IMG/VR virus record: IMGVR_UViG_3300046011_003582
Coordinates: 1 to 24,403 of that record
DNA: 24,403 nucleotides
Strand: one strand, 5' to 3'
Origin: a virus
Shown here piece after piece: positions 13,923-21,200 of the stretch (position 1 is its first letter; each line of letters begins with the position of its first letter). The notes beneath the pieces were generated by a model. It was not told the origin of the DNA. It did not search any database and was given only the letters and a program-made list of their open reading frames with translations. A program made the translations under genes and the position numbers.

Positions 13923-14888
13923 TCAGGAATACTGCGTGGTGATCAGCTGACCGGCGTTCGCATTGACCACCTTCTCGGCGGTGTATTGCGAGGCGCGGAC
14001 GATGTTCGACTTGATCGCCTCTTCGCGATAGGTCGAGACGCCGATTGCTGGACCATATTCGGACCAGTTCAGGGTGAATCCAGCGCCGCCGCCGAAGTAG
14101 CCGGCTCCGGCCTGCGTAACCGAGCCGACCCAGATGAAGGTGTTGGCCCACGCATTTGCAGCGGAGAAGGCAACGCCCTCGGGTGCTTGGTCGTAGGAAG
14201 CGCGACCGATCAGAACCTCGGCGACGCCGAAGACTTCGGCGGCCGCTTGGGTGCTGGCGTTCAGGATCGTGTCAGTCGAAAGACCGGTGCCGCGAAGGCG
14301 GTTCTGGAATTTTGTGCTGGCGCGGATGCGGGTCCAGACCGGGTAAGGAATCACGACCTTGGTGTTCGTGGTCGATTCTCCCTTGGAAAGCAAACGGTCG
14401 AGAGCTTCTTGAACGTCAGCGCCGACATCGAAGGTCGCCAGATTGGCGGTCGTGTAGGCGGTGCCCGAGTTGGTCGCCGTGAACGTGCCGCTGTCGAAGA
14501 TTTTGGCAGCGACGCGAAGCTCGTGCGCGAGCAGAAGTTTGCGCTTGGCGAGTTTGGCGGCGATGACTTCGGCGTCGAAGAAGCGGGCAACGTCGAGGGT
14601 GACGGTATCGTCCACTGCCTCTTCGTAACCGTATTCGAGAGCCGTGTAGGTGTCTTGAACGAAGGCGCGGGTGCCACGAGCGTAAGCACTGTATGGCGAA
14701 CGGGTCTTCATGTCGCTCTTGAGGAGTTGGCCCTCTTTGAGAACGAACGATGGGTATTGGCCGGCGCGCACTGGCACGTCGAGGATTGGCATGACTGCGG
14801 TGCCGATCAGTCCGGCCTCGAAGTCTTTTGCCTGCTCAACTACGCCGGCGATGTCGCCACGGAAGATTGCTGCTGAATTGCTATACAT
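13923..14888 (-). CDS. Major capsid protein
   Basis: A 321-residue protein in the lambda E position, after protease/scaffold and decoration protein. It has the flow of an HK97-fold capsid subunit. An N-terminal helical part (GDIAGVVEQAKDFEAGLIG) is followed by PILDVPVRAGQYPSFVLKEG and the long helix FFDAEVIAAKLAKRKLLLAH. The segment TTNTKVVIPYPVWTRIRAST is typical of P-domain text, followed by FGVAEVLIGRASYDQ. The C-terminal strand pattern is GFTLNWSEYGPAIGVSTYRE, then KSNIVRASQYTAEKVVN. The leader is AT-rich (TTAAAAAATAAATT) without an SD, unusual for what should be the most expressed gene here. Confidence 0.88.
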   Translation of the reverse strand: MYSNSAAIFRGDIAGVVEQAKDFEAGLIGTAVMPILDVPVRAGQYPSFVLKEGQLLKSDMKTRSPYSAYARGTRAFVQDTYTALEYGYEEAVDDTVTLDVARFFDAEVIAAKLAKRKLLLAHELRVAAKIFDSGTFTATNSGTAYTTANLATFDVGADVQEALDRLLSKGESTTNTKVVIPYPVWTRIRASTKFQNRLRGTGLSTDTILNASTQAAAEVFGVAEVLIGRASYDQAPEGVAFSAANAWANTFIWVGSVTQAGAGYFGGGAGFTLNWSEYGPAIGVSTYREEAIKSNIVRASQYTAEKVVNANAGQLITTQYS

Positions 14889-14908
14889 GGTAATTTATTT
14901 TTTAAGGG

Positions 14909-15259
14909 TTAGAGATTCTTCGGCAGCATCTCGATGATGGCCGAAGCGTCAGAGGCGGTGGAAAGCGACTTGCCCACGGTGATCGTGCCGGTGATGGCGA
15001 CGGTGCCGTTTGCAGTCGTGAACAAGGTGTCACCTACGGTGACCGGCCCTGCGAGCAGGGTGGCTTTGACCGTGTTGCCGCCGAGGAACTGAACGGTGAC
15101 GAGGTCGCCGCTTGCAGCGTCAATCGTAGCCACGCCGTCAGGCAGGGAAGCGGTGGCGGAAAGACCGACGCCGCGGTTGCTGGAAATCGACACGAGGCGG
15201 AAGGCGGTGATAGCCGCGTTCGCGACAAACGAGCCGCTGTTTTGGTATGAAGTTGCCAT
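14909..15259 (-). CDS. Capsid decoration (cement) protein, DUF2190-like
   Basis: A 116-residue, Ala/Thr/Gly/Val-rich beta protein. It includes MATSYQNSGSFVANAAITAF, RLVSISSNRGVGLSATASLP, VTVQFLGGNTVKATLLAGPV and VGDTLFTTANGTVAITGTIT. The succession of short beta segments and the VGDTLFTTA..G motif resemble DUF2190 head decoration/fibre proteins, which bind the capsid surface and stabilise the expanded shell. Its place between protease/scaffold and capsid gene is that of lambda D. It starts 12 nt after the upstream stop with no SD. Confidence 0.78.
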   Translation of the reverse strand: MATSYQNSGSFVANAAITAFRLVSISSNRGVGLSATASLPDGVATIDAASGDLVTVQFLGGNTVKATLLAGPVTVGDTLFTTANGTVAITGTITVGKSLSTASDASAIIEMLPKNL

Positions 15260-15271
15260 TGTAGTTGGGTA

Positions 15272-16213
15272 TTAGAGTTTGACGAGTTCGCCGCCTTGAA
15301 CGCGCGCGCGATACGCAGCGTAAAGGTCAGCATGGTTTTTGATCGCGAAGGTGATGGCCGAGGATTTGTCGCCCTTGAGCTCGGTGGCTTTGGCTGCGAC
15401 TACGTCCTCGAACTTCTGGACCTGCACGACTGGTTTGACTGCTTCAGCCGAGGCAATCGGGGCGGCTGGCGCACCGAAGCTCTTGGCAAATTCTTTGACG
15501 GCAGCGAGCGCCGCGGTGTTGGCAGCGAGTTGCACGACTTCGTTTTGCGCGCTCATCATAGCGGGCTTGTCTTCTTTCGGAGCGAGAGCGCTTTCGAGCT
15601 TCGCGATCTTATCATTCATGCCCATCATGGCAGATTGAATCATGCCTTCGATGGCTTTCTTCATTTCGTCGTTCATAGGAATTTCGATTTTGATTTCTGC
15701 TTCCGGCGACTCGCTGGCGTCGCTCTCAAATTGTTTGAGTTTGCGCGCAAAAAATCCGCTAGGATTTGCGGCAGGTGTGCCTACAATATCCACGCTGAAA
15801 ATTTCTGAGCACCGTTGCAAAGTGGTGAGCTTATCGGCGCTCTTCTCGGACGGACCGGAGAACGCGATTGAAAGCCCGAACGTATCCGGGATGCGCTCGG
15901 CAATCTCCAGAATGTATTCCCGATGCGGCGAAGTCTTGAGCAAATGCAGATCGCCAAGAAGTTTGTCGCCGCTGATGCGCATCGTGTCGATAAAGCCGAC
16001 GATGTCTCCTGCGCCGCCGCTGTGATTCAAAACGACTTTCAGCCCGCCGGTGTATTCTTCGGCGGCCGCTTTCACCTGCTCCAGCGTCTTGTCGTCAATC
16101 ATCACGCCGTGCCCGAGCGCCGGCCCTTTCGTGATCAGCGAGACGCCGCGAATGATGCCGGCTTCGGCATCGATGACGCCGGCGGAGGCTGAGAAAGTAA
16201 TGACGGGTTCCAT
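15272..16213 (-). CDS. Prohead protease with C-terminal scaffold region
   Basis: The first ~160 of 313 residues form the protease. GLKVVLNHSGGAGDIVGFID (57-76) offers His64. The segment RIPDTFGLSIAFSG (107-120) offers Ser115 in the GLS motif. FSVDIVGTPAANPSGFF (139-155) offers Asp142. This is the His/Ser/Asp arrangement of S78-like (XkdF-type) prohead proteases. From ~175 the protein is helical and charged (MNDEMKKAIEGMIQSAMMGM, then KIAKLESALAPKEDKP) and ends with an Ala-rich coil, as expected for a scaffold later removed by the protease. An internal ATG at the start of the scaffold part has no convincing SD. The true start codon lies within a perfect hairpin. Confidence 0.85.
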   Translation of the reverse strand: MEPVITFSASAGVIDAEAGIIRGVSLITKGPALGHGVMIDDKTLEQVKAAAEEYTGGLKVVLNHSGGAGDIVGFIDTMRISGDKLLGDLHLLKTSPHREYILEIAERIPDTFGLSIAFSGPSEKSADKLTTLQRCSEIFSVDIVGTPAANPSGFFARKLKQFESDASESPEAEIKIEIPMNDEMKKAIEGMIQSAMMGMNDKIAKLESALAPKEDKPAMMSAQNEVVQLAANTAALAAVKEFAKSFGAPAAPIASAEAVKPVVQVQKFEDVVAAKATELKGDKSSAITFAIKNHADLYAAYRARVQGGELVKL

Positions 16214-16227
16214 CGCCTAAGCGATGG
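16210..16227 (-). promoter_or_regulatory. Hairpin covering the prohead protease start codon
   Basis: On the minus strand CCATCGC (16227-16221) pairs perfectly with GCGATGG (16216-16210) across the loop TTAG. The ATG (16213-16211) and an AGG that could serve as SD lie within the stem and loop. Folding would hide the ribosome site. The hairpin lies 13 nt after the stop of the upstream gene, so ribosomes terminating there could influence whether it opens. Confidence 0.55.
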
Positions 16228-16240
16228 CCGTCAAAACCGA

Positions 16241-16873
16241 TCAGCGCTTTGTCTTCTTTTTCCGACCCTTTGGAGCGATTGCCACGACCGGCTTCTTCTT
16301 CGCCCCGATCCACGGTGCGACGGCAAAGACCATTCCAAGCCCGGCCGCGACGCTCGCGAACCGTTCAAACGTGAGAAGCGCCCGGTCTGCGGCGTCCTTG
16401 TGCGTGCGCGAAATCGTCAGCTCTTCATGCAGCGCCTCGTTGATTAGCGCCGTCATCGGTTCGATAACCGCGTAAAGTTCGGCAGTCATGGCCGGCGAGT
16501 TGAGCGTTTCAATTTGCCCGGCGTCGCAGGCTGAACGCGCTTTCTTGAGGTAGGCTGCAACGAGTTTGTGCTGCGCCACGAGTTCCGCCGGGTTGCCAAA
16601 TTCTGCGAGCAATCGCTCGGCCTCGGCTTGGAGCTTCGCCAGCGAGTCGCAAAACTCTTTGGCGTTGATCAGTCCCTTGCTTGCCTTTGCCTGACCGTCC
16701 ACGATAGCCAGCCCGTAAATGTCGAAAAGCGGACTGAGCACGTTGCTCGTCATCGCAAATTCTTTGTCGCTCGCCGCGATGTGCTCCGAGACCGATTTCA
16801 CGGTGACCACTCCGACGCCTGCGAAACAAACGACGACCGCGGCGAGCGCAGCGGTGATGACCTTCGGGCTCAT
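16241..16873 (-). CDS. Two-TM helical-bundle membrane protein (4HB_MCP-like sensor shape)
   Basis: A 210-residue protein. It has an N-terminal TM helix (ITAALAAVVVCFAGVGVVTV, 6-25), a ~140-residue helical region (27-165), a second TM (FASVAAGLGMVFAVAPWIGA, 172-191) and a highly basic tail (KGRKKKTKR). The bundle text (NVLSPLFDIYGLAIVDGQAK, then EFCDSLAKLQAEAERLLAEF) resembles the periplasmic four-helix domain of chemoreceptors. There is no HAMP or signalling domain. The gene is coupled by ATGA to a holin-like gene, so it may modulate lysis (antiholin, spanin-like) or act as a superinfection sensor. These roles are speculation; the topology is visible in the sequence. Confidence 0.7.
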   Translation of the reverse strand: MSPKVITAALAAVVVCFAGVGVVTVKSVSEHIAASDKEFAMTSNVLSPLFDIYGLAIVDGQAKASKGLINAKEFCDSLAKLQAEAERLLAEFGNPAELVAQHKLVAAYLKKARSACDAGQIETLNSPAMTAELYAVIEPMTALINEALHEELTISRTHKDAADRALLTFERFASVAAGLGMVFAVAPWIGAKKKPVVAIAPKGRKKKTKR

Positions 16874-17196
16874 TTCTTCAGGAACCTGCCCGGATTCTTG
16901 GAATACTTTTTTGCCAGCGTCGTGATGCCGTCGATGATCTCGGGTGCGAGCAATCCGGCGACGCCGTAGGTGACGGCCTTCACAAGTGAGCTGACTTCGA
17001 TCTGCTCAACGATAAACCATGCGAGCGTCGAGACGATGGCCGCCATGATGACGCGCCGCACGCTGTCCCAGATCGTGCCTTGGATCGGGTTGGCCAAGAG
17101 CCGCGCAACCATGCCGGCGCCGCCAATCACCGCAGTCAGCCAGCCGGTTTCTTTCCAGAGCTTGGCGACTTCCATGAGGTCTTTGTGGTCGTTCAT
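16870..17196 (-). CDS. Holin-like membrane protein (LydA/holin-3 type)
   Basis: A 108-residue protein with three predicted hydrophobic helices: about 17-34 (WLTAVIGGAGMVARLLA), 47-66 (RRVIMAAIVSTLAWFIVEQI) and 70-90 (SLVKAVTYGVAGLLAPEIID). It ends in a basic tail (KKYSKNPGRFLKK). The VIGGAG..AR.L start and V..G..G.L...ID end resemble LydA-type holins. The start at 17196 is chosen for the ATGA overlap with the preceding holin-like gene; an ATG at 17229 in the same frame has no support. It probably forms membrane lesions that stop respiration and time lysis, perhaps with its neighbour. Confidence 0.7.
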   Translation of the reverse strand: MNDHKDLMEVAKLWKETGWLTAVIGGAGMVARLLANPIQGTIWDSVRRVIMAAIVSTLAWFIVEQIEVSSLVKAVTYGVAGLLAPEIIDGITTLAKKYSKNPGRFLKK

Positions 17197-17591
17197 TTTT
17201 TGCGGCTCATGCGATCTCCGAACCACCACCCGATGCAGTTGAAGGCGCAGAACTGAATCTCGTCGATCATCTCGGCTTGCTCAAGTTCGGTGACGCGGAA
17301 GAAGACAATCGTCACCAGAACCAAGAGGAGCAGCGTGATGAGTGGGCGAAACAGCGTTATCAAATTTGCTGCCCATGCCGAAGTGTTGGCCGGAGGAGTG
17401 GCCGCCTGTTGGCTCGCGGTGAACGCATCCCACTTTGCTTTGTCGCTTGCGATCTCGGCCATTGCCTTTGCCTCTTCGAGCTTTCGCTTGTGGTCCTGCC
17501 CGGCCTTGAAGTTCTCGAAAAACCCGTTGCCGATTCTGAGCAGGACACCGAGTGCGCCGCCGCCTAGTGCGTTGGTGAGGAGATCGAGCAT
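17193..17591 (-). CDS. Holin-like protein, GTA 3TM holin type
   Basis: A 132-residue protein. The N-terminal amphipathic/Gly-rich segment is LLTNALGGGALGVLLRIGNG. A charged helix follows (EEAKAMAEIASDKAKWDAFT), then a Pro/Ala linker, a strong TM (ITLFRPLITLLLLVLVTIVF, 78-97) and the ending FNCIGWWFGDRMSRKK. The charged helix, RPLIT TM and CIGWWFGDR ending match the pattern of the 3TM holins found in gene transfer agents and phages. GAAGG lies about 10 nt before the start. The stop overlaps the next holin-like gene. Two different holin-type proteins in tandem suggest a holin/antiholin or combined pair. Confidence 0.75.
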   Translation of the reverse strand: MLDLLTNALGGGALGVLLRIGNGFFENFKAGQDHKRKLEEAKAMAEIASDKAKWDAFTASQQAATPPANTSAWAANLITLFRPLITLLLLVLVTIVFFRVTELEQAEMIDEIQFCAFNCIGWWFGDRMSRKK

Positions 17592-17594
17592 GGG

Positions 17595-18125
17595 TTATAC
17601 CTTCTTCGGATTCGTCAAACGGCGGAACAAGAAATACGGGAGCCAAATCCATTTTGGGATGCGCGTAATCTTCACGCTCGTTCCTGCGATGAGCGCTATC
17701 TCGGCGTCCCAGAGCTTGACGCGAATGGGTGAACCATCCGGTGAGCAACAGTTGACGAGTCGGACATAGCGCGTCGGAGCGCGGCCCTTGACCCAGTAGT
17801 TGTCGTATTGCCCCAACTCGACGGTGCCCGAAATGACGCAGTTATTGAGTTCAAATCCCTCAATCGCGCCTTTGACCGTGACCGAGCCTTGAATCGTGCA
17901 GGACTGAATCAGGTAATTGCTACCGCGCACACAATCAATCGAATCCTCACGGCTGGCGGGGATAGTCAATCCAGTGGCCGTTAGGTTGCTCACGTTTGAG
18001 CACTTGAAAAGATCGTCGTAGTTCTCGGGGTCAAGCGGAGCCTGCCACTCAGCCGCGTTCACCGTCAGCCCGTTGTCCTGTGGCCCAACGTAGCTGCGCC
18101 AATTCGTGTCGGAGGTTCCTGCCAT
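17595..18125 (-). CDS. Beta-helix-like protein of unknown function, 176 aa
   Basis: The middle of the protein is a ladder of short strands (SNVSNLTATGLTIPASREDS, IDCVRGSNYLIQSCTIQGSV, TVKGAIEGFELNNCVISGTV) spaced like the turns of a right-handed parallel beta-helix. The C-terminus is aromatic and basic (KWIWLPYFLFRRLTNPKKV), perhaps membrane-associated. There is no signal peptide. It starts one base after the stop of the 46-aa gene and lies two genes downstream of the tail fibre, so it could be a fibre-associated spike or assembly factor. I do not recognise a named family. Confidence 0.65.
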   Translation of the reverse strand: MAGTSDTNWRSYVGPQDNGLTVNAAEWQAPLDPENYDDLFKCSNVSNLTATGLTIPASREDSIDCVRGSNYLIQSCTIQGSVTVKGAIEGFELNNCVISGTVELGQYDNYWVKGRAPTRYVRLVNCCSPDGSPIRVKLWDAEIALIAGTSVKITRIPKWIWLPYFLFRRLTNPKKV

Positions 18126-18126
18126 G

Positions 18127-18267
18127 TTACTCGGCTTTCGGTTCCTTGGGCTTTAACGCCTCGGCAATGGCTTCCGCGCACTTGCGGACAAGATCATGGT
18201 CGTCGGCCTTTAAGGGCGCTTGGCGGGCGGCTGCGTAGAGGTTCTGGAGTGCTTGTTCGGTGGTCAT
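18127..18267 (-). CDS. Small hypothetical protein, 46 aa
   Basis: An ATG at 18267, one base after the fibre stop, opens a 46-codon frame ending at TAA 18127, one base before the next ATG. The exact packing between two genes supports it. It begins MTTEQALQNLYAAARQAPLK, is helical, and ends in a charged tail (KPKEPKAE). The first 15 coding bases are identical to those of the FGKxxG gene at 1546. No function is recognised. A fibre chaperone is possible by place, as small proteins often follow fibre genes. Confidence 0.65.
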   Translation of the reverse strand: MTTEQALQNLYAAARQAPLKADDHDLVRKCAEAIAEALKPKEPKAE

Positions 18268-18268
18268 G

Positions 18269-21200
18269 TTATTTGGATTCTAAAGCGGCGACGCGGGCGC
18301 GGAGGGACTTGAGTTCGGCAATGGCGATCGGCATGAACTTTCCGGCGTCCATTGCCCATTGTTGCTCGATGAGATCAGGATTGTCGTCGCCTTTCGTCAC
18401 AGCCGAAGGGAAAACCTCAAATGTCTCCTGCGCGATAAAGCCGAAACTGTTTTTCTGGCCGGTTTTCCAATCGAAAACGGAAGGCTTGAGAGCATCGATG
18501 ATTGCGCCGCTGCCGGTGAGTGCTCGCACGTTAGTTTTTAAGCGGGCGTCTGACGACGTATTGTAAGCCGTCGCGGTGGTCGTGACGGAGATGCTGCCTA
18601 CCTGAGTGGTGTCACGGTAAAATTGAGCAATCGCCCCATCGGAAGTGCGTCGGCGGACAAAAAGGGACGGGACGCCGCCACGGCTCCAAAAACTCCACCC
18701 CGCATTGTTAATCGAAACGCTGTCAGTCGTGCCAGTGTTCGGATCGTCTTGGTATGTGCCGCTGGAAATTACACCCGTGCTCGACAACGCCCCGGTCACG
18801 GCGAGGCCGTTTGTCAGCGTAACTCCGCCTGTTCCGACAATCTCAATTTTGTTGGCCTTTGTCGCGTGCGTCGAACCGTAAATGCTTATGTATGCTCCCG
18901 CGTCTGGGTTTTGAATCGAAACTGACCCTGCGTTGGTGCCGCCAATTAGCGACGGGTTTGCCGCGCTTAATGTCAGGTTTCCCGTCGCGCTCACCGTCGT
19001 AAACGCGCCCGTGGATGCCGCTGTCGCTCCGATGGCCGTGGAGTTTAGGCCGGTGGAACCGAACACCGCGACGGGCACGTTGGCCCGCACGATATACACG
19101 TCCTGTGCGTCGAGTGTGCCGACCCGGCCATTAGTGCCGTTGTGGTCAAGCGTCATGCGCGTCGATCCGCTCGTTTGCGCGACGATTTGAAAAGATGCGT
19201 TTTGGGCGGTGATTGTCGTAGCCGCCACCGTGCTCGGCGTCGTGGCTCCGATGGCCGTCCCGTCAATCGTCCCGCCGTTGATGTCCGCCGTGTCCGCCAC
19301 GAGCGAGTCAATGTTGGCCGTGCCGTCGATGTGTAGGTCGCGCCACTCATGCCCTGTTCTTCCAAGGTCGTACTGGTTGTCAGTTGCTGGGTCGATGGAG
19401 CTCGCCACGCGAGCGTTGAAGACAACCGTGTCCGAGTTGCTGGAGCCGAGGGTCGTGTTGTCGTTTACCGTTAACGCCGTTGCCGTCAGACTCGTAATGG
19501 TGCCAAGCGATGTCAGCGAGGACGCCGTAACGCCAGCCGCGAGGGTTGCGCCCGTCAGGGTTCCAGCCGCTGCGGTGACCGTAATATCAGCCGAACCGTT
19601 GAAGCTCACGCCGTTGATGTTGCGCGCGGTCTGCAAGATCGTCGCGGTCCCAGCATTGCCCGTAATCGTCGTCTGATCGCCGGTGTTGCTGCCGCTGACC
19701 GACGCCGTGCCGGTGACTGAAAGCGCTGGCGTGCTCGTGCCCGTGAGGGTGACGCCGTTTAGAGAGGTGGCGGTCGCCGCGCCGAGAGTCGGCGTCACGA
19801 GGGTTGGACTGGATGCAAACACCAGCGCACCACTTCCCGTTTCGTCGCTGACCGCCGCCGCGAGATTCGCGCTCGATGGCGTCCCGAGGAACGTCGCAAT
19901 GCCCGAGCCGAGACTCGTCAGCCCGGTGCCGCCGTTGGCCACTGCGACCGGCGAGGTCAGCGAAAAGACCGAGCCGGTGAGCGTCAGCCCGGTGCCGGCG
20001 GTGAACGTGCCTGCGCCCGAGAACTGCGACCACGGCAGAGCGGTCGTGCCGAGCGTGCCGCCTGCGTTCGCTGTGCAAACGAAACCGCAATCGGCGTTCG
20101 TCGTGCCCTGCTCGATAAACGTGAAAGCCGAGGTCAGAGCGTCCCACGTGTTCGCGTCGGTCGTGCGCGTCCACGATCCCGAGGCGCAGAGATAGATGCC
20201 GTTGTTCTGGCTCATCGTCTGATTCTTCACCAGCACGCGATTGCCCGCGACGATGCTCACGCCGTCGATTGTCTGCGCTCCGCTCAGCGTAATGTCCGCC
20301 GTCGTGGCTGCGACGCATGAAGCTTTTGCGTCGAGTCCTTGCGCGACGGTGTCCACGTAAAGCTTGTTCGCGATGTCGGTTGAACCGCTCGGAGCGTTGG
20401 CAACGGTGCCGGCCGTCGCGGTCAGGCTCGCAATCGTGCCGAGCGAGGTCAGCGATGAGGCGGTGACGCCGGCTGCAAGCGTGTTGCCCGAGAGCGTTCC
20501 GGCCGGCGCAATGACCGCAGCCGTCGTGATTGAAGTCGTCAGGCCTTTCGCGTTGATCGTGACGATTGGAATCGCGGTTGAGCTGCCGGTTGAGCCCGGC
20601 GTCGCAACGGTCGCAAGCGTGCCCGCCGCCGTGACGTTGCCCGTGCCGTCGAAGGTCGGCGAGGTGTAAGCAAGATCGCCGGTAATCGCAATCGTGCGCC
20701 CGGTAGCCAACGCCGTAGCCGTGGCTGCGTTCCCGGTCGTGCTACCGGAAGATCCGCTGACGTTGCCGGTGAGATTCGCCGTGATCGTGCCAGCCGAAAA
20801 GTTGCCGCTGCCGTCGCGTGCGACGATTGCCGAGGCGGTGTTTGCCGAGGCTGCGGTGGTTGCCGAGTTGCTGACTTTGCCCGCCGTGCTGATCGTCGCG
20901 AGCTTCGTGTCAACGATGGCCGCGCTTGCGTTGATGTCCGCGTCAACGATGACGCCCGCCGCGATGCTCGTCGCGTTACCGACGCTCGTCACGTCGCCGG
21001 TCAGATTCGCGTTTGTGGTCACGTTACCCGCAGTCAGGCCTGCTGCGGTGCCGGTGATGTTCGTGCCGACCAGCGCGCTCGGCGTCCCGAGGTCCGGCGT
21101 CACCAGCGTCGGCGAGCTGGCAAAGACCAGAGAGCCGGTGCCGGTCTCGTCGGAAATCACGCCGGCCAGCTCTGCCGAAGTCGTGGCAGCGAGAACGGAA

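Noticed and set aside
13822-14151. N-terminal extension of the large glycosyltransferase
   Set aside because: The extra 110 residues are Arg-rich, lie across the terminator and inside the capsid gene, and precede a perfect GT2 N-terminus at 13821.
13986-14876. Plus-strand open frame (296 codons) opposite the major capsid gene
   Set aside because: No family pattern, and it is fully antisense to a recognisable capsid protein.
15272-15685. Separate scaffold protein from an internal ATG in the protease gene (Nu3-like)
   Set aside because: No SD or other initiation signal is visible before the internal ATG; it remains possible but unsupported.
18127-18267. Shared 15-base coding start (ATGACCACCGAACAA) with the gene at 1546 as a mobile or duplicated element
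   Set aside because: Similarity ends after five codons; chance or selection for A/C-rich start codons is enough to explain it.
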